From the NCBI GenBank assembly GCA_022497145.1, contig MU385874.1:186001-250000 (forward strand): a stretch of DNA of 64,000 bases, written 5' to 3'. This DNA comes from Rostrohypoxylon terebratum (lineage: Eukaryota > Ascomycota > Sordariomycetes > Xylariales > Hypoxylaceae). The notes beneath the pieces were generated by a model. It was not told where the DNA came from. It saw only the letters and a list, made by a program, of their open reading frames with translations, and made no database searches. Position numbers and translations under genes: made by a program. This document shows positions 36,197 to 48,322 of the stretch, one piece after another (position 1 is the first letter of the stretch; each line of letters opens with the position of its first letter).

Positions 36197-37123
36197 AAGC
36201 TTTTAAGGCTGCGAGGCAAGGCGTGGCGAGGAGACGAGACGAGACGATACGCGAAGAGAAGAGAGGAGAGAAGGGTCGCAAGATATAGAAAATCGGTCGC
36301 AAAGTGGGATTGCCAAAGGCCCTGGAAGGACGATTACCCGGCTGCCCGGTTCGGTTGCTAGTCTCGCGTGATAGACGGGCGACCGAGCTCTATAGTAATG
36401 CTTTTATTATCATCGGAGCAAAGGCAGTAAGTAGGGAGGAGGAGATATGTATGCTCCCTATAGATGACCATCACAACGAAGAGACGGATTGGAAGAGAAG
36501 GAGAAAAAAAGGGCCAGTTCCACTCGGACAGGCAGACTATCTGTCTAGTTTCTGGTCTGCTGTATATTTACGACGAGACATGAAGACGTACATACGCAGA
36601 GAACAGTAAATAAAAAGAGACATCCATATATGTAACAATGAACTCCATATCTTAGTGCCCTAAAATATGTATAAATTCTATTTTACCAGGTTCAAGCCTC
36701 AACTTACCCTTTCTACCAGCCTTTAAATTGAAAACTCGCTTGTCATCTCAATAGCGGAGGTAGGAAATCAATATATACGTACACAACGGAATACCACATG
36801 GAAATCATCGAGGAGTAAGATCTGATTCTCATAATAACCTTAGTAAGTAGCTCTTTCCGGCCTCATCACGCATCAACGCGCGTGCATCCACCCATCATGA
36901 TAACTCGTCATAGCCATAGCACGGCCCTTAATTCCATGCGCACTATCTCCCAGTTGCCCCTGAGCTGCTCCGAAAAGCGCCTCCCAATCTATCTACCCAC
37001 GTGACGCTCACACGGCAAGTGCTCGAGTGATCATCCGCCGTCGCCCTTGTCCTCATTTTGAGGCATATTCTGCCTGTGGACGACAGGTGCCTTAGATAAT
37101 AATAACAGCCCAAGCGCGGCCTG
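36197..37123. other. convergent intergenic region
   Basis: Between the 3' ends of bS6m and Dcn1. No supported gene. Purine-rich GAGAC/GAGAA repeats follow the bS6m stop (36228-36280). The ORFs at 36304-36609 and 36943-37197 have no family match. Confidence 0.5.
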
Positions 37124-38595
37124 CTAAGCGTCGACATCCATTTCCGACTTTCGTCGGTACCACGCGACAAACTGATCGATGACCCCGGGCCACGCACCGT
37201 CTTCGCTCCAGAAGCTCAGAGCCTCGTCTTGCATGCTCTTCGTCGCGAATTCGAACGTCTGGTTCCACATGTCGCGACTGACGGATCGTGTCCAATTCTC
37301 GCGCAAGAACGCGATCCACTCGGCCAACCAGTCGACGCCCGCGATGCTCCCGACCCAGGCCTGGCCGGGTTTCTTGAACAGCATCTCCCAGTACACTATC
37401 GCATTGTCCAGGGACAGCGCCCGCTGGTCACCCTCTTTGCCGACGACGAAAGCGTATCGGTAGACCTTTCGGAATAGATCGCGGTCGGTTGACATAGAAG
37501 TGGTTAGACGCTTGAAATACTGTTTCTGCGACTCGATCTTCGTTTCAACTCTACATACAGTAAGCTTCGTGGTGCCGGGAAGAGCCGAAGTGCAAGACAT
37601 ACCCTGGAGTATTCCAACCCTTGATGAATCCATCTCGCGTAATTTCGCCTATGGTAGGGGCCTGCACAAGTTCCATGGCTAGAAATAGGGAGGCTCCCTC
37701 CAGATCAACGCCGATCGAATTCAAATATTGCATGGATGAATCTGCACCCAGCACGTCTTTTTGATCTTCCGCATCATCTATCTCATTCGTTAGTGACCTG
37801 AGTCTGAGTGGAAGATAAGAGGTAAGCCCACGCACTCCTGAGGCTGTCGAACAGCTTTGCCAATTGAACAAGCTTGTTCGGATGTGATGTGTTAGCGCTG
37901 GCCTGGAAGAACCTGAAATTTCGGGTTAGCGATATCCATAGGTAAAATGAAATCAATGATACAAAAACAACAGCAGGTACAGCTTATATGGCTAAGATAG
38001 TAGTATAGGACAGCAAAGGTTTTGTTCGAGTTACACTACGCAGGATACACTCGAGAGTGTCGATGTTTATTGGCCAGTACACCCTTATAGCTGTTACATA
38101 GACAGACATACGTCCATATAATGTGTCTTCAAGCCCACCCCATCCGACAGCGTACAAAGTCGTGTGCCGATTCGTGGTGGTTTGCACTCATAGCACCTCG
38201 GTAGCCACATATTGGCAGCGTTCTCTAAAGAAAGCGTCCGTAACCCCAACCATTCATCCCAAATATCGAGACGCAAGTGGCCAAGGGTTCGGGTTGGTCG
38301 CGTATGGGAAAAGGGATATGAATATGAACATGCAGACGAAATCCACTTACGCATCTACTGCCTCGTTCAATTTATACCCCGAAGTCTTTAGAAACTACGG
38401 TAAACACTCTGTCAGTACCAGTACGGGACCACGTAATGAGCTAAACGAAATGGTCGGCCATTTTTTGTGCAGACAATGGGAAAAGGCAGGAAAAGGCAGG
38501 ATGGGACATACCCTGGTGGCGATCTTGTCTGAAGCCCCTGTTATGGACACAAAACTGGCAACCGCCGCTTTCTGGGTGGTAGATGGCGGTGCCAT
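37124..38595 (-). CDS. Dcn1-like cullin neddylation co-E3
   Basis: Promotes transfer of Nedd8/Rub1 from the E2 Ubc12 onto cullins, activating SCF-type ubiquitin ligases. Five exons: 38512-38595, 38351-38394, 37836-37912, 37603-37777 and 37124-37550, 268 residues, all joins in frame. Exons 1-2 encode the N-terminal UBA-like domain: TTQKAAVASFVSITGASDK, then FLKTSGYKLNEAVDA. Exon 3 continues FFQASANTSHPNK. Exons 4-5 make the PONY/potentiating-neddylation domain: YLNSIGVDLEGASLFLAMEL, APTIGEITRDGFIKGW, YRYAFVVGKEGDQRALSLDN and WPGVIDQFVAWYRR. Intron 2 is 438 nt, much longer than its neighbours (52-82 nt). A small internal intron near 37778-37835 has a CACTAAC branch site close to its acceptor. 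The order of the parts matches the family throughout. Confidence 0.9.
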
Positions 38596-40121
38596 CGTAA
38601 CCTGTGTGACGCCGAGTTGTGGTTTGGTTATGCTAAATATGGTCGAGGACGGTGGGCAAAAACGTCGTCGGATAGTCCTAATGTCTGAATACCCTCAAGA
38701 CTCTCACGATTTGGATTGGGAGATTGCTTCCTCGCGTAAGCTGATCTCAGTCTTATAAACCGGTCGGCGTTTCGTCTTGCGTAGACATGCGACCGGTACA
38801 ATCCTTTTGTTTTCTCGTTCCTCGCTCCTCGTTTCCTTGTTCCTTGTTCCTTGTTCCTTGTTCCTTGTTCTTCGTTCTTCGTTCTTCGTGCTTCGTGCTT
38901 CGTAACGGGGACGAAGATCGGTTTGGATAGGTAATCTCGAATATGAAGGAGGGGTCGTGACGCAGTGAGGGGCAAAATAATTAAGCTGTCGTCGTTCGGA
39001 AATAAGGCGGTGGGTACCTCAACCTCGAAGTCGAACTCGGCGAAGGGACGCAATACGTAGCTAGTATGTAATGACTGTCTTTGCTTTTCGAAGAACCTGT
39101 CTTTATTTTAATATGATGATATAAAATAGACAGAAGTGATGTAAGTGCAGAGTGTCAGTGATGCCAGTCAAGTACAGGCAATAAAAGTTGAAGTTGAAGA
39201 AGTTGAAGTCAAAGATGAAGAGGGAAAGTTCTAAGGTCCACAAGATCCGCTGGAATTACACTTGGAATCTCAACTCGTGCCTACTACTACTTACTTCTTA
39301 GTGGGGCCACTTCCTCTTACGTACAATACTACCTACCTACCAACTCTTTTTGGGGGGGAGAGTAATGGCAGGAACGCAGAAGGCGTTTTGGGTCTCACCT
39401 TGGCAACAGCAGCTGGTGCCTTGCACGCACCTGATTCGATGATTGGTTCTATGTCGGGTGTCACTGTTGCTGTTGCTGTTGCTGTAGGTAGCTGCAACCT
39501 CAGTGCTGCAAGCTCTGGAGTTGATAGGTACCTACTCACCTCTAACTCACCTACTCTTCCTAATTCACACCCAACCCGGAACTCACATTCCATACCAGTC
39601 AACTGAGTCACTGTTTGTTCTCGTAAACTAACAATTTGTCAAAAAGCGAGAAATAAAGCCTGGTGGGTGGTTTCTATCATCTCTTCTTTCTGCTCTGACC
39701 AAATCTTCTCCAAACGATGACGATGCTTATCTAAGTAAGCATTGTATGCACCAGACTAACATACACGGGGATAATTAATAATAAACCGCGAAAAAAAATA
39801 ATGAAAGAAGGGTATCGTGGTAACTGCGTGGCCTTCCTCAGCATATGCTTGTTCCTTCGGGAACACACAAACATGTAAAAGAAACAGAAAGAACAGGAAA
39901 ACAAAAATACAATAGCCATACAGCTTTCCATGCATTCTACAGCCTTCCGGGTAGGTCATGCAGTTTAATATCGCGCTATCAGAACGGTTCATCTCTCTTG
40001 GACGTAATCATCCTGTCTCAATCTCTACCCACTCTCCCCATCCCCCCGCCTCGACGTCTCGTATACGTAATCCGTCAGTTTTTTGGATCAAATCCATCAA
40101 ATCCACACCTCGTGGAGAATT
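38596..40121. other. intergenic region of 1.5 kb
   Basis: Upstream of Dcn1 and downstream of Mvp1 (both minus). No supported gene. It includes the heptamer repeat array listed separately, (GAAGTT)n near 39188-39210 and (GCTGTT)n near 39466-39486. ORFs at 38628-39053 and 39262-39606 are low-complexity products of these repeats. Confidence 0.5.
38833..38902. repeat. heptamer tandem repeat grading from TTCCTTG to TTCTTCG/TGCTTCG
   Basis: About five copies of TTGTTCC (period 7), then variants TTCTTCG x3 and TGCTTCG x2. The shift in unit within a fixed period suggests stepwise expansion with point changes. No coding role is supported. Confidence 0.8.
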
Positions 40122-42804
40122 CTAATCGCCAAGCGGCATGCCTTCAAGCTCATCTAATAGTCGGCGCCAGTTGTCTGCCAACATCTCCGAGTACTTTACG
40201 CGTTCCTGTGCCCAATCCTGGTTCCATCGGCTGACATGGAACTGCGTCTGCTGGAAGTAAACGAGCTCGTCGCGGAGGCATTCCTTAACAAATATAGAAC
40301 GGTTGTGCTGGTTCACGATCGATTCCTTGTCCTGCTTGCGTGTTAAATGCGAACACCAAAATTCCGGGGAGAATAACACGTACCTTGATGATAGCTTCCA
40401 CAACCTTCTCTATCTCCCCTGGTCTGACCAACCCATCAGGCTTGGCTCGTAAACCGGCAAGCTTCGTCTCGTTACTTTGAATCCTTCGTTCAAGATAAGG
40501 GATGTTGTCCTTGTCTAGCCTCTCTCTCCTGTCGAACAAATCTCTAATGCTGACCAGAGCATCGCGCTGTCTCTTGAGGTCCTCCAGCACGCCGGCATCC
40601 CATGCCTTACTCTCATCTTCCATAAGTCCCTGGGTTGTTTGCAAATGCTTGCTCATCGCTACCAGGCCATCATTCAGGAGAGGTACATCGTTCGTGTCGG
40701 TCGCGTACGTATCCGAGCTTGCTTCGGTAAGCGACGTCAGTGACATGGCCAGGCGCCCATGGTCCGCTGCTACGCCCTCAGTCCGCTTGACAAGGCGGTC
40801 CATGATATTACAAGTTGAGATATATAGTTCAGCTGATCGTTTGACGCCCTGCCTCGTGCGCTCGAAAAGTTCCTGTAAAGAAGATGGCAATGACTCTTCG
40901 AGACCAGCTGGCAACGGTCGGCCTGCGAACTCGTCTATCACCGAAATAGCAGCTTGTTTACGCCATACCGCAAGTTCCTGCAACATGTTAGCCTTGTAAA
41001 ACCCCAATCGGAGGTACCGTGTTTCGTGCATACCGTCGGTACAGTCAAGAACATAATCACAAGCTGCTCCTGGCCTAGGATGGGGTGTCGAACTAAGGTG
41101 TTTAAGAACCTGGCCAGACCGCGTCTTCGTTTCTCGATAAATGCGCCATCGTTGGATAGGTGATTGCCATTGACAGCAACTCTCTTGGGCGGAAGTAGAG
41201 GCAGTGCGCGGAACGGATACCTCTTGTGTAGGCAATCGAGTAGCCACACGAAATCGCTGTATCGGCGAATCACCTTGCTTCCTCGCCGTGAGCTCGTCAC
41301 TTCGTAATTGTGATGCTGGAATAGAAACACGCCTTCCTTTTCTGGCATGAGCGTGACTACAATATTCTCCTCGACCGCACCGCCAGTTCGGCCACCGCTA
41401 ATGGTCCGATAATGGCCGGTGGTAGTGTTAGGGACGTTAGGGACAGGTTCGCGTCCTTCTCCGCCGCCAACGCCACCGAACGGACTCGTAGGGGCGTTCG
41501 AAGGTGTTTCGCCGAAGCCTCCGGCGTTATTCCCATCATAATATCCCCAACCACCAGGATTCGAAGATATGGAGCCACCGGCAGACTGAGATCCAGGGTT
41601 TTCCGCCGAACCCGTGCTCGCCGTGGTAAAGTTGGATGTCGTACGAGAGTGCATATCGGGGACCTCAGGATTGCCGTAACCATTGCCGTTCGTACTTGCG
41701 TTAGTATGATTCGTACCGTTGGTCTTCAGCGTATCGGCGTGCTTATGATTCCTGTGGAGATCAGAGGAACTCCACGGATCGTCTTCGGGGCCATCCATCG
41801 ATGATCTTCTAGCTGTCGGCTGTGAGGTAAATTGCGTAGGTGACGAATCGGGTCGTTGGGGTGGTTTTGCTGCAAGTTCCGCCGTGTTTGGAAAAACGGG
41901 TTGCTTGACGTGGTGGACGGGTTGTGGTGACCACAAAAACCGAGGGTTTGGTAAGTCTAGCAAATTGTTGTTGTTGTATTAGTAGAGTAGTAATAGGATG
42001 TAATTTCTTCTCGGCGAATAACGTAAATGTCCCCGCAAGATGATGCACAGGGCAGCGCAGCGCAGCAACGAAGTTCCAAGGTTACGATAAGCTCGACTAG
42101 CCAATTGGAGGATAAATGCGCTTCGTCTACTCTGTACAGTTAAGTGACAAACGCATCACGCATAACATAGCATGCGTGGATGTATGTGGAAGTTGGGGAA
42201 AAGTCGTGATTTAAAAAAGGGAAATAGGAAATCAAGCGTCATATGAAAACAGGCCGATTTGGACTGATTTGAACTTACTACGTCTTCTCTCGTCAACTCC
42301 ATCCAAACTAATGGATTCGCCTTCCTGCGCAAGACCGATAAGAGCCAATAATACGTTAAACTCCTTGCGTCCGATTGGATCCAGTTTACCACCTGGTGCA
42401 ATTATTCCCATTATTTGCGCCTGGTCATCAGCGCCTAACTTAGCAGCGGCCAGTGTATTGGTGATTCCAGAAGTGGTGATCTTCTGGTCATGTGGATAGT
42501 TTTCATCCATTAATGCATCTTCTTTTGCGGTTTTATCATATGCTTCTACGTAGCTATCCGGCACCTCAACACCGTCGAGTAGCTTCCGAATTAAGTCAGC
42601 GCGCGACTGTTGCTTTCTAGGTGTTGGCAAATCCCAAGGCGACGCAGAACGACTGCCTCCGAAATCGTCATCGTTGAAGAGGGTGTCCGAGGTCGACCGA
42701 GTCATAGGCCCATCGTCTTCGAACAACGAGTTTCGGGATCGAGCCGTGCTCGGATTGCCGGAAGACGAGAAATCGTTTGTGGGAGAAGTACCAAAGAGAG
42801 ACAT
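40122..42804 (-). CDS. mvp1: sorting nexin Mvp1 (PX-BAR)
   Basis: Sorting nexin that binds PI3P on endosomes and helps form recycling carriers and deliver cargo in the endosome/vacuole system. Four exons: 42279-42804, 41034-41956, 40384-40977 and 40122-40331, 750 residues with all joins in frame. Exon 1 starts MSLFGTSPTNDF and encodes a disordered N-terminus plus an EH-like helical part (NTLAAAKLGADDQAQIMG, KLDPIGRKEFNVLLALIGL). Exon 2 begins with a disordered Asn/Ser/Gly-rich linker, then the PX domain: GVFLFQHHNYEV, SSRRGSKVIRRYSDFVWL, LPPKRV and KRRRGLARFLNTL. The Arg-Tyr-Ser-Asp and Arg-Arg residues are the usual PI3P-binding positions. Exons 3-4 encode the BAR-like helices, ending YSEMLADNWRRLLDEL. 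Length and order fit Mvp1/SNX8. Confidence 0.92.
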
Positions 42805-43728
42805 TGCTTTGATTCTTTGCTCCCAGGTAATTTCGAGGGTTTGAGAGGTGGTTTAGTACTATCGTGGACTAAAAGAGTATGCAGATCGACGTAGTCGAGA
42901 ACGATCGCAAACTTATTTGAAAGCTATTATCGAGGTATCGTAATAGATTCGCAAGAACTAAGCTAAGTTGGCAGGTTGGTAGGTTGAACAAACCGTATAG
43001 CAATTGTGCATGTAGTGCGATACAATACAATACAGTACAATGACGATGACGAGACTAGAGGGGCTGACAAAACCACAACACGTACTCAAAATGGCAGAGA
43101 ATAGTTTATAAAAAAAAAGAAGTTGTAAATGGGAGAGTTGAGGAATTGCGGATTGAGAGTTTGAAGCTCGAGTGTTACGAGAGCCCTAGTTCCAGTGGTC
43201 TTGTTTGTAACTGTAAGCCCGTGCCTTCCACGACTTGGAGAGAGCTATCATGGATGCCTGCGCTGAAACGCCTCGGGGGGTGCTTAGGTGGGACAAGGTG
43301 GGACGTGATAAATCGGGGCTCGCGACTGCAAAACGGAAGTGCGGAGCTGAGTATAGCAGTGGAGAAAATATTCTACCCCTGTAGTCCGAGGTCCCTTGTA
43401 AGCTGCAAAGCAAAACTCCAACTGCTACTACACCAGCGGATGGTTTTAAGGTTACCTAGCTGCCTAGGTAGAGATATATTATGTCTGCTAGCAGCTATGT
43501 ACCTACCTAGACTCTAGCAGTAGTACGCACCATTGGAATAGACTAGTACTACTCAATTTATGCAGATCAAATAAGCCACATTCGAGAGGTATATTTGGGC
43601 AATTCCTACAAGAGAACCGCCGCATCATAGTCAGAGATTATTATACATATAACCATAGAGCCATAGGTAGGTAGGCGTTCAGAAATATGGTACATTCGCC
43701 TGCTACAGCAGTATGTCAAGTATACATA
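42805..43728. other. intergenic region
   Basis: Upstream of Mvp1 and downstream of uL15m. No supported gene; the ORF 43146-43517 has no family match. Short (ATACA)n near 43019-43036 and an A-tract near 43112. Confidence 0.5.
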
Positions 43729-44719
43729 CTACTTCAGCTTCTCCCAGAGTTTCGTATCCTCTCTGGTAGTTCCCTTCTGGATCTTCTTCGTCTTGGTGAG
43801 TTGTGCTGGTGGCACCTTGAAGTACAAACTGGGTGACTCGCCCGGCTTCAACATGTGGCTCAAGTACCCACGATGCGCAGGGTCGCGGTAGTATTCGATA
43901 TCCCAACGTGATGTCGGGTCTGCCAGTCTGAAAGCAAACCCCTTCCTCCGAACCTCCTGTAAGACCGGTCCGACATGCTCTGGTCCAACTGGGAGAGGCT
44001 TGTCTGTGTGGAAACTCTTGCCCTGAACCAGTCGCCTTATGGTTTGCTTAGTATAGTATCTTGTCATAATCTTGCCACCCGCTTTTTCTACCGCATCGAT
44101 GGCTGACGCCGAAGCGCGGGAGACGATGATGTCGATTGGCTGCTTCAGCGATTCTGCCCCTCTTGCCAGCAGCTTGACCCCGTCCTTAATCGTTCCGACA
44201 AGATTGGACTGTATTATCTCCTTAGGAGTTATTTGCTTCGTCGCGTCGATGCGACCGGCATCGATCCACTCTTGGAGCTTGTCGAGGTTGACTTCGGACA
44301 TGACAGGTGCGCGACTGTGAAGCGATTAGTCGATAGCGCCCCCCCTAAGATTGAACGCAGTCGCGAGAATTGTTCAGGGTAATGAATGTATCATACAGGT
44401 TCTCGAATCCAAGCTTTCCCCTCTGAACTATTAGGGGTGTCTGACCACCCTGGAACCACGGCCTCACTTTTCCATGCTGCTTTTGACCTTTATGACCTCT
44501 TCCAGACGTTTTCCCCTTCCCCGAAGACGGACCACGACCAACACGAATACGTTTATGATATGCGCCCTTGTTATCAGACAAGCTGGCGAGGATGTGAGCA
44601 CTACGAGTTTGGATCGAGAGAGCGCTGAACAATCCCACTATGGAGGAGTTGTTAGAATTTTCACCGATAGATGCTCTACAGCATTGAGCCGCCAGTTGTA
44701 TCGGGATTCGTGGGGGCAT
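43729..44719 (-). CDS. mitochondrial large-subunit ribosomal protein uL15m
   Basis: Component of the mitoribosome large subunit. Two exons, 44397-44719 and 43729-44314, give 302 residues; the 82-nt intron splits a Leu codon. Residues 1-45 (MPPRIPIQLAAQCCRAS...) resemble a mitochondrial presequence. The L15 core follows: LASLSDNKGAYHKRIRVGRG, SGKGKTSGRGHKGQKQHG, FQGGQTPLIVQRGKLGF and then EVNLDKLQEWIDAGRID. The fungal C-terminal extension has RYYTKQTIRRL and YLSHMLKPGESPSLYFKVP. The intron falls right after the KLGFENL block. An in-frame ATG at 44818 would add 33 polar, non-presequence-like residues, so I prefer the start at 44719. Confidence 0.92.
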
Positions 44720-45931
44720 GTTGCGATTCGCGGGGTTGTTGTTGAGGTGTTGAGGTTGAAGATGGAAGATTGAATTTCGGTCTCTGGGATCTTTTTCGGT
44801 CTTTTTCGACCTTGGCACCTTTTTCTTAGCAATTGACGTGGTCCGAGCTTAGATACTTAGATACTTAGATACATTGCTAAGACTGGAAAAATAGAGGGGT
44901 AATCCTGCTGCCCCTGCTGCCCCTGTAACCCCTGTATTAGTACTGGCTACGCAAAGCTCGCCGTCGTACCCTAACGGGTACTGCGCTTTAATTAGCAAAA
45001 TTGCAGGTGATTAGCAAAATACTTAATGATATTAGCATTTTTCTAATAATCTTAAGTATTATCTTAACAGTGGAGAGTTTTGGCAAGTAACTTGCTTGTA
45101 TATTTCTAAGGATTTTCTTAGAAAGGTACTTTGCTAATTCCTTGCAATTTTGCTAATTAAAGCGCAGTACCCGTTAGGGTACGACGGCGAGCTTTGCGTA
45201 GCCAGTACTAATAATCCCTGTAATCCCTGTACACTATTGTCCACCTTATCAAGTCTCAAGACTCAAGTTGTCAACGCCCTTTTCAACCTTTCAAATGTTC
45301 ACGATACCGAACATTTTCATACCTAATCAACTCCATGAGGAAACCATCATTAAGGTTAACTTATAAGAACGATCGTCTATTCAATGAACTAGTGTTAGAT
45401 TGAAACCGACCACGAGACTTACACCACACTCATATTTTCCCGCTAAATTATTTTATGCGAAGTACGCATGTGACCATATTATATCTCCTTTGAAGCTCAC
45501 CAATATCCGCGTTATATTTTCCTAATTACTCTATACCTAGAGTATACACTCTCAATTCTAGTATATCTCCAGCTATCATGGTGATCATGGCGATCATGGC
45601 GTGCTATACTTGATCTCTTGGCAACATCGACCTCCATGCAGGTAGGATACGCCCGATAAAGCGATTACCTACATAGTATGTAGGTTCTTAATCACAAGGT
45701 AGCATCGAAATGAGCTCCTAAGCAAATCTTATCAAGTCGTCATCTAGCAAAGACCTAATAGGTCAGCAAGGGAATATTCGGCTACCCCCGTGAGTACCTA
45801 GGACCTAGGTACTAATATGAGAGAGCAACTATACCTACCTACCTAGGTCCTACCTACCTACGTATCGTGTTGGTGTTCAAGCTCCAGTTCCTAGTTCTAT
45901 ATACTCCTTTCAACTGCGAGAAAGAAAAAAA
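44720..45931. other. intergenic region hosting the foldback element
   Basis: Divergent region between uL15m (minus) and the first MFS transporter (plus). Besides the MITE, it has CTTAGATA x3 at 44849-44873, CCCCTGCTG repeats 44906-44925 and ACCTAGGACCTAGGT-type palindromes near 45797 and 45840. I see no gene. Confidence 0.55.
44937..45211. mobile_element. 275-bp foldback/MITE element with 69-bp perfect TIRs
   Basis: The ends 44937-45005 and 45143-45211 are perfect inverted repeats over 69 bp (outer ends TTAGTACTGGCTACGCAAAG). A TA dinucleotide sits directly outside each end (44935-44936 and 45212-45213), as expected for a target-site duplication of Tc1/mariner/Fot1-type elements. The core (about 137 bp) is AT-rich, contains further copies of the ATTAGCAAAAT motif found inside the TIR, and small hairpins such as TTTCTAAG...CTTAGAAA. 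No ORF, so it is nonautonomous. Perfect identity of the arms suggests either a recent insertion or arm homogenisation. Confidence 0.88.
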
Positions 45932-47909
45932 ATGAATGAAAAGGTAGCCGACGAAGCCATCCCAGGTAATAAAGATATCTCGATAAGTGTCTCCCCCACT
46001 CAAGTAGAAAGGGCGTCATCAAAATCATCGAAGGACCTTGACGATGCATACGAGTTTTACCGAAGACAAGACGCCACAAACGTCGATCCCCTAGAAGCAC
46101 GCCAGGTGTTACGGAAGATCGACTGGCACATCTTACCTCTTCTCATGGGAACGTATCTACTCCAATACCTTGACAAATCTACCGTCAATTTCGCTAGCGT
46201 ATTCGGCCTACGACAGGGTACACATCTACAAGGTCAAGACTATTCGTGGTCGCTGTCCATATTCTACTTCGGTGAGGAAACCCAAACAAAAGTGGCTGGA
46301 CATACCCAGCTAACTGAGTCCGCCACCAGGTTACCTGGTAGCACAATGGCCCGCTGGCTATCTCCTCCAGAGGCTTCCAGTCGGGAAGTTCATTGGTGGA
46401 ACTACTATAGGTCGGCGAGTCTCCCATCCTCGCACCCATACTCCGGTCTGACATGGTTCCAGTTTGGGGTATGCTCACTATTGTAACTCCGGCCTGTAAG
46501 AGCTTCGCTGGGCTCGCCGTGAACCGGTTCCTGTTGGGATGTTCTGAGGCTGTTGTGAACCCGGGGTTTGTGCTCGTCCTTTCAATGTGGTGGCGGCAGG
46601 ATGAACAACCGATGCGCTTGACTACCTATTACAGCATGAATGGAATAGCAGGGATATGTGGAGGTCTACTCGGGTACGCTGGTAAGCATTCTAACATGAT
46701 TCGAGCGTAGATGCCTTCTAACATTACGGTAGTGAGTCAAGCTGTTCTAGAGTTCTGGATGGTCTCGTGCAATACCCTCCCCCTCTCACACATCCGCTTT
46801 AGAGCTACGCAATTTACATGCGACGCTTCTGATGTTGACGTGTAATAACAGATCGGCCATATAACCTCAGGCCTGCCTCCATGGATGTATATCTTCCTTA
46901 TATTCGGTGCGATAAGTTTGGCTTGGGGCACCCTATTCTTAATATTCATGCCAGACCTTCCCTCGACGGCGCGATTCTTAAACGACAGGCAAAAAGTCGT
47001 AGCTGTCGAACGAGTGGCTATGAACAGGCAAGGCGTGAAGAACCATCACTTCAAGACTTATCAGATGTGGCAGTGTTTCAAAGATCCGAAGACGTGGATC
47101 CTATTCACCATGGCCATCGCCGCACAGATCCCAAACGCTGCGCAGTCAAGCGTAAGCCAAATAAGTTTCGCATGACGTTTGATTATTAGGTAAAAATCAA
47201 TGCTGAGATTTGAACAGTTCACCTCGATCATTCTTGAGACGTTCGGCTTCGACGTCCTTGAGACACAATACTTACAAATACCGGGGAATGTAGTGCAATT
47301 CTGTTCTCTCCTCCTATCCGGTTGGATCAGCTCTCGCTTCCCCAATCTACGTTGCGCCGTCATGTTGATAAGCAATCTGATATGTGTTGGCTGCGGTGCG
47401 GCTCTTGTTGGGCTCCCGGTTGGCTCAGATGGAACTGAAAATCGGTGGGGGCGATTGGTTGCCTTGTGGCTTTGCTCCTTCACCTCAGTGGGTTTCAGTC
47501 TAAGTCTGACGATGGTCAGCAGTAATGTGGCCGGATATACGAAGAAGCAACTCACAGGCGCTTTCCTCTTCGTAGGCTATTGCGTTGGAAATATCATAGG
47601 GCCGCAAACATTCAAAGATTCGGAAGCTCCCTTTTATACGTCAGCCTATATTGCGTAAGTCTTCTTGAGCTTGAACCCCGCATAGGTGAGAAGCTAATCA
47701 TGGGCTGTAGGATCCTTGTCGGCTATTGTGTAAAAACCACGATGGTTGCCGTGTTATACTTGTACATGTGGGCAGAGAATAAGAAACGAGACAGAGAGGC
47801 TGTCGTACAAGGCTCAGGATTGTCGGAAGAACAAGAGAAAGAAGCCATCGAACAAGGCATGCAGGATGTTACCGAGATAGATAACAAAGGTTTCAGATAT
47901 GTATTGTAA
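45932..47909 (+). CDS. MFS transporter, allantoate-permease (Dal5/ACS) family, six exons, one doubtful splice
   Basis: Proton-coupled uptake of an organic anion (allantoate, nicotinate, vitamins or similar); substrate unknown. Exons 45932-46271, 46330-46410, 46463-46681, 46871-47151, 47218-47654 and 47711-47909 give about 518 residues. Family marks: RKIDWHILPLLMGTYLLQYLDK at the first helix, VAQWPAGYLLQRLPVGK, FLLGCSEAVVNPGF, FPNLRCAVM, and GYTKKQLTGAFLFVGYCVGN near helix 10. The anomaly: the best acceptor by context, ending AACAG at 46851, would restore the conserved IGHITSG stretch. But it is out of frame with the GTAAGC donor at 46682. Only the later acceptor CCTCAG (46870) keeps the frame, deleting seven residues near helix 5-6. 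The gene may therefore be frameshifted or alternatively spliced. Other joins are clean. Confidence 0.8.
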
Positions 47910-48322
47910 TGCCTCTCAGTCCTTGACACGGCTAAGAACCGAATGCTAGAAGGCTCCCTTTGTTTCTGAGCTTACTTTGAACCTCTAACTCCCCCCCACC
48001 CCCCCTCTTACTGCCTTTATCACCTGCTCACTATCTACCGCAGGTAGGCAGTGAATGTTATTGTACTATTAAATTATTCCAACGCAGCAATGATCTCCAA
48101 ACAGTTTCTTTATCGTTAACTTATTATTATGGAATATATATCGCACGGATGTCCGGTATTTGAAAAAAGGGTGATATTCTTGGCCAAATCTACAACGGCA
48201 TTGCATGACGTGTATTTTGGAAAAGGAAAAAAAATACTTGGAGATATACCCTAGGCAGTGAGAGACGCGAAACCAAGGGTCATCATAAGAGCAGTAAAGA
48301 AACTACACGGAACTCGAACAAC
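47910..48322. other. short intergenic stretch
   Basis: No gene seen. C-run near 47990-48005 and AT-rich DNA at 48050-48150, consistent with the transporter's 3' UTR. Confidence 0.5.

Noticed and set aside
38123..38758. 211-residue plus-strand ORF opposite Dcn1
   Set aside because: Starts with GTG, has no family similarity and lies over the first two Dcn1 exons and intron, which form a coherent Dcn1 N-terminus.
38628..39053. 141-residue minus ORF with Glu-Gln-Gly-Thr-Arg repeats
   Set aside because: The repeats are a direct reading of the heptamer tandem array; no other support.
43146..43517. 123-residue plus ORF between uL15m and Mvp1
   Set aside because: No recognisable domain, no conserved-looking pattern, and antisense ORFs of similar length overlap it.
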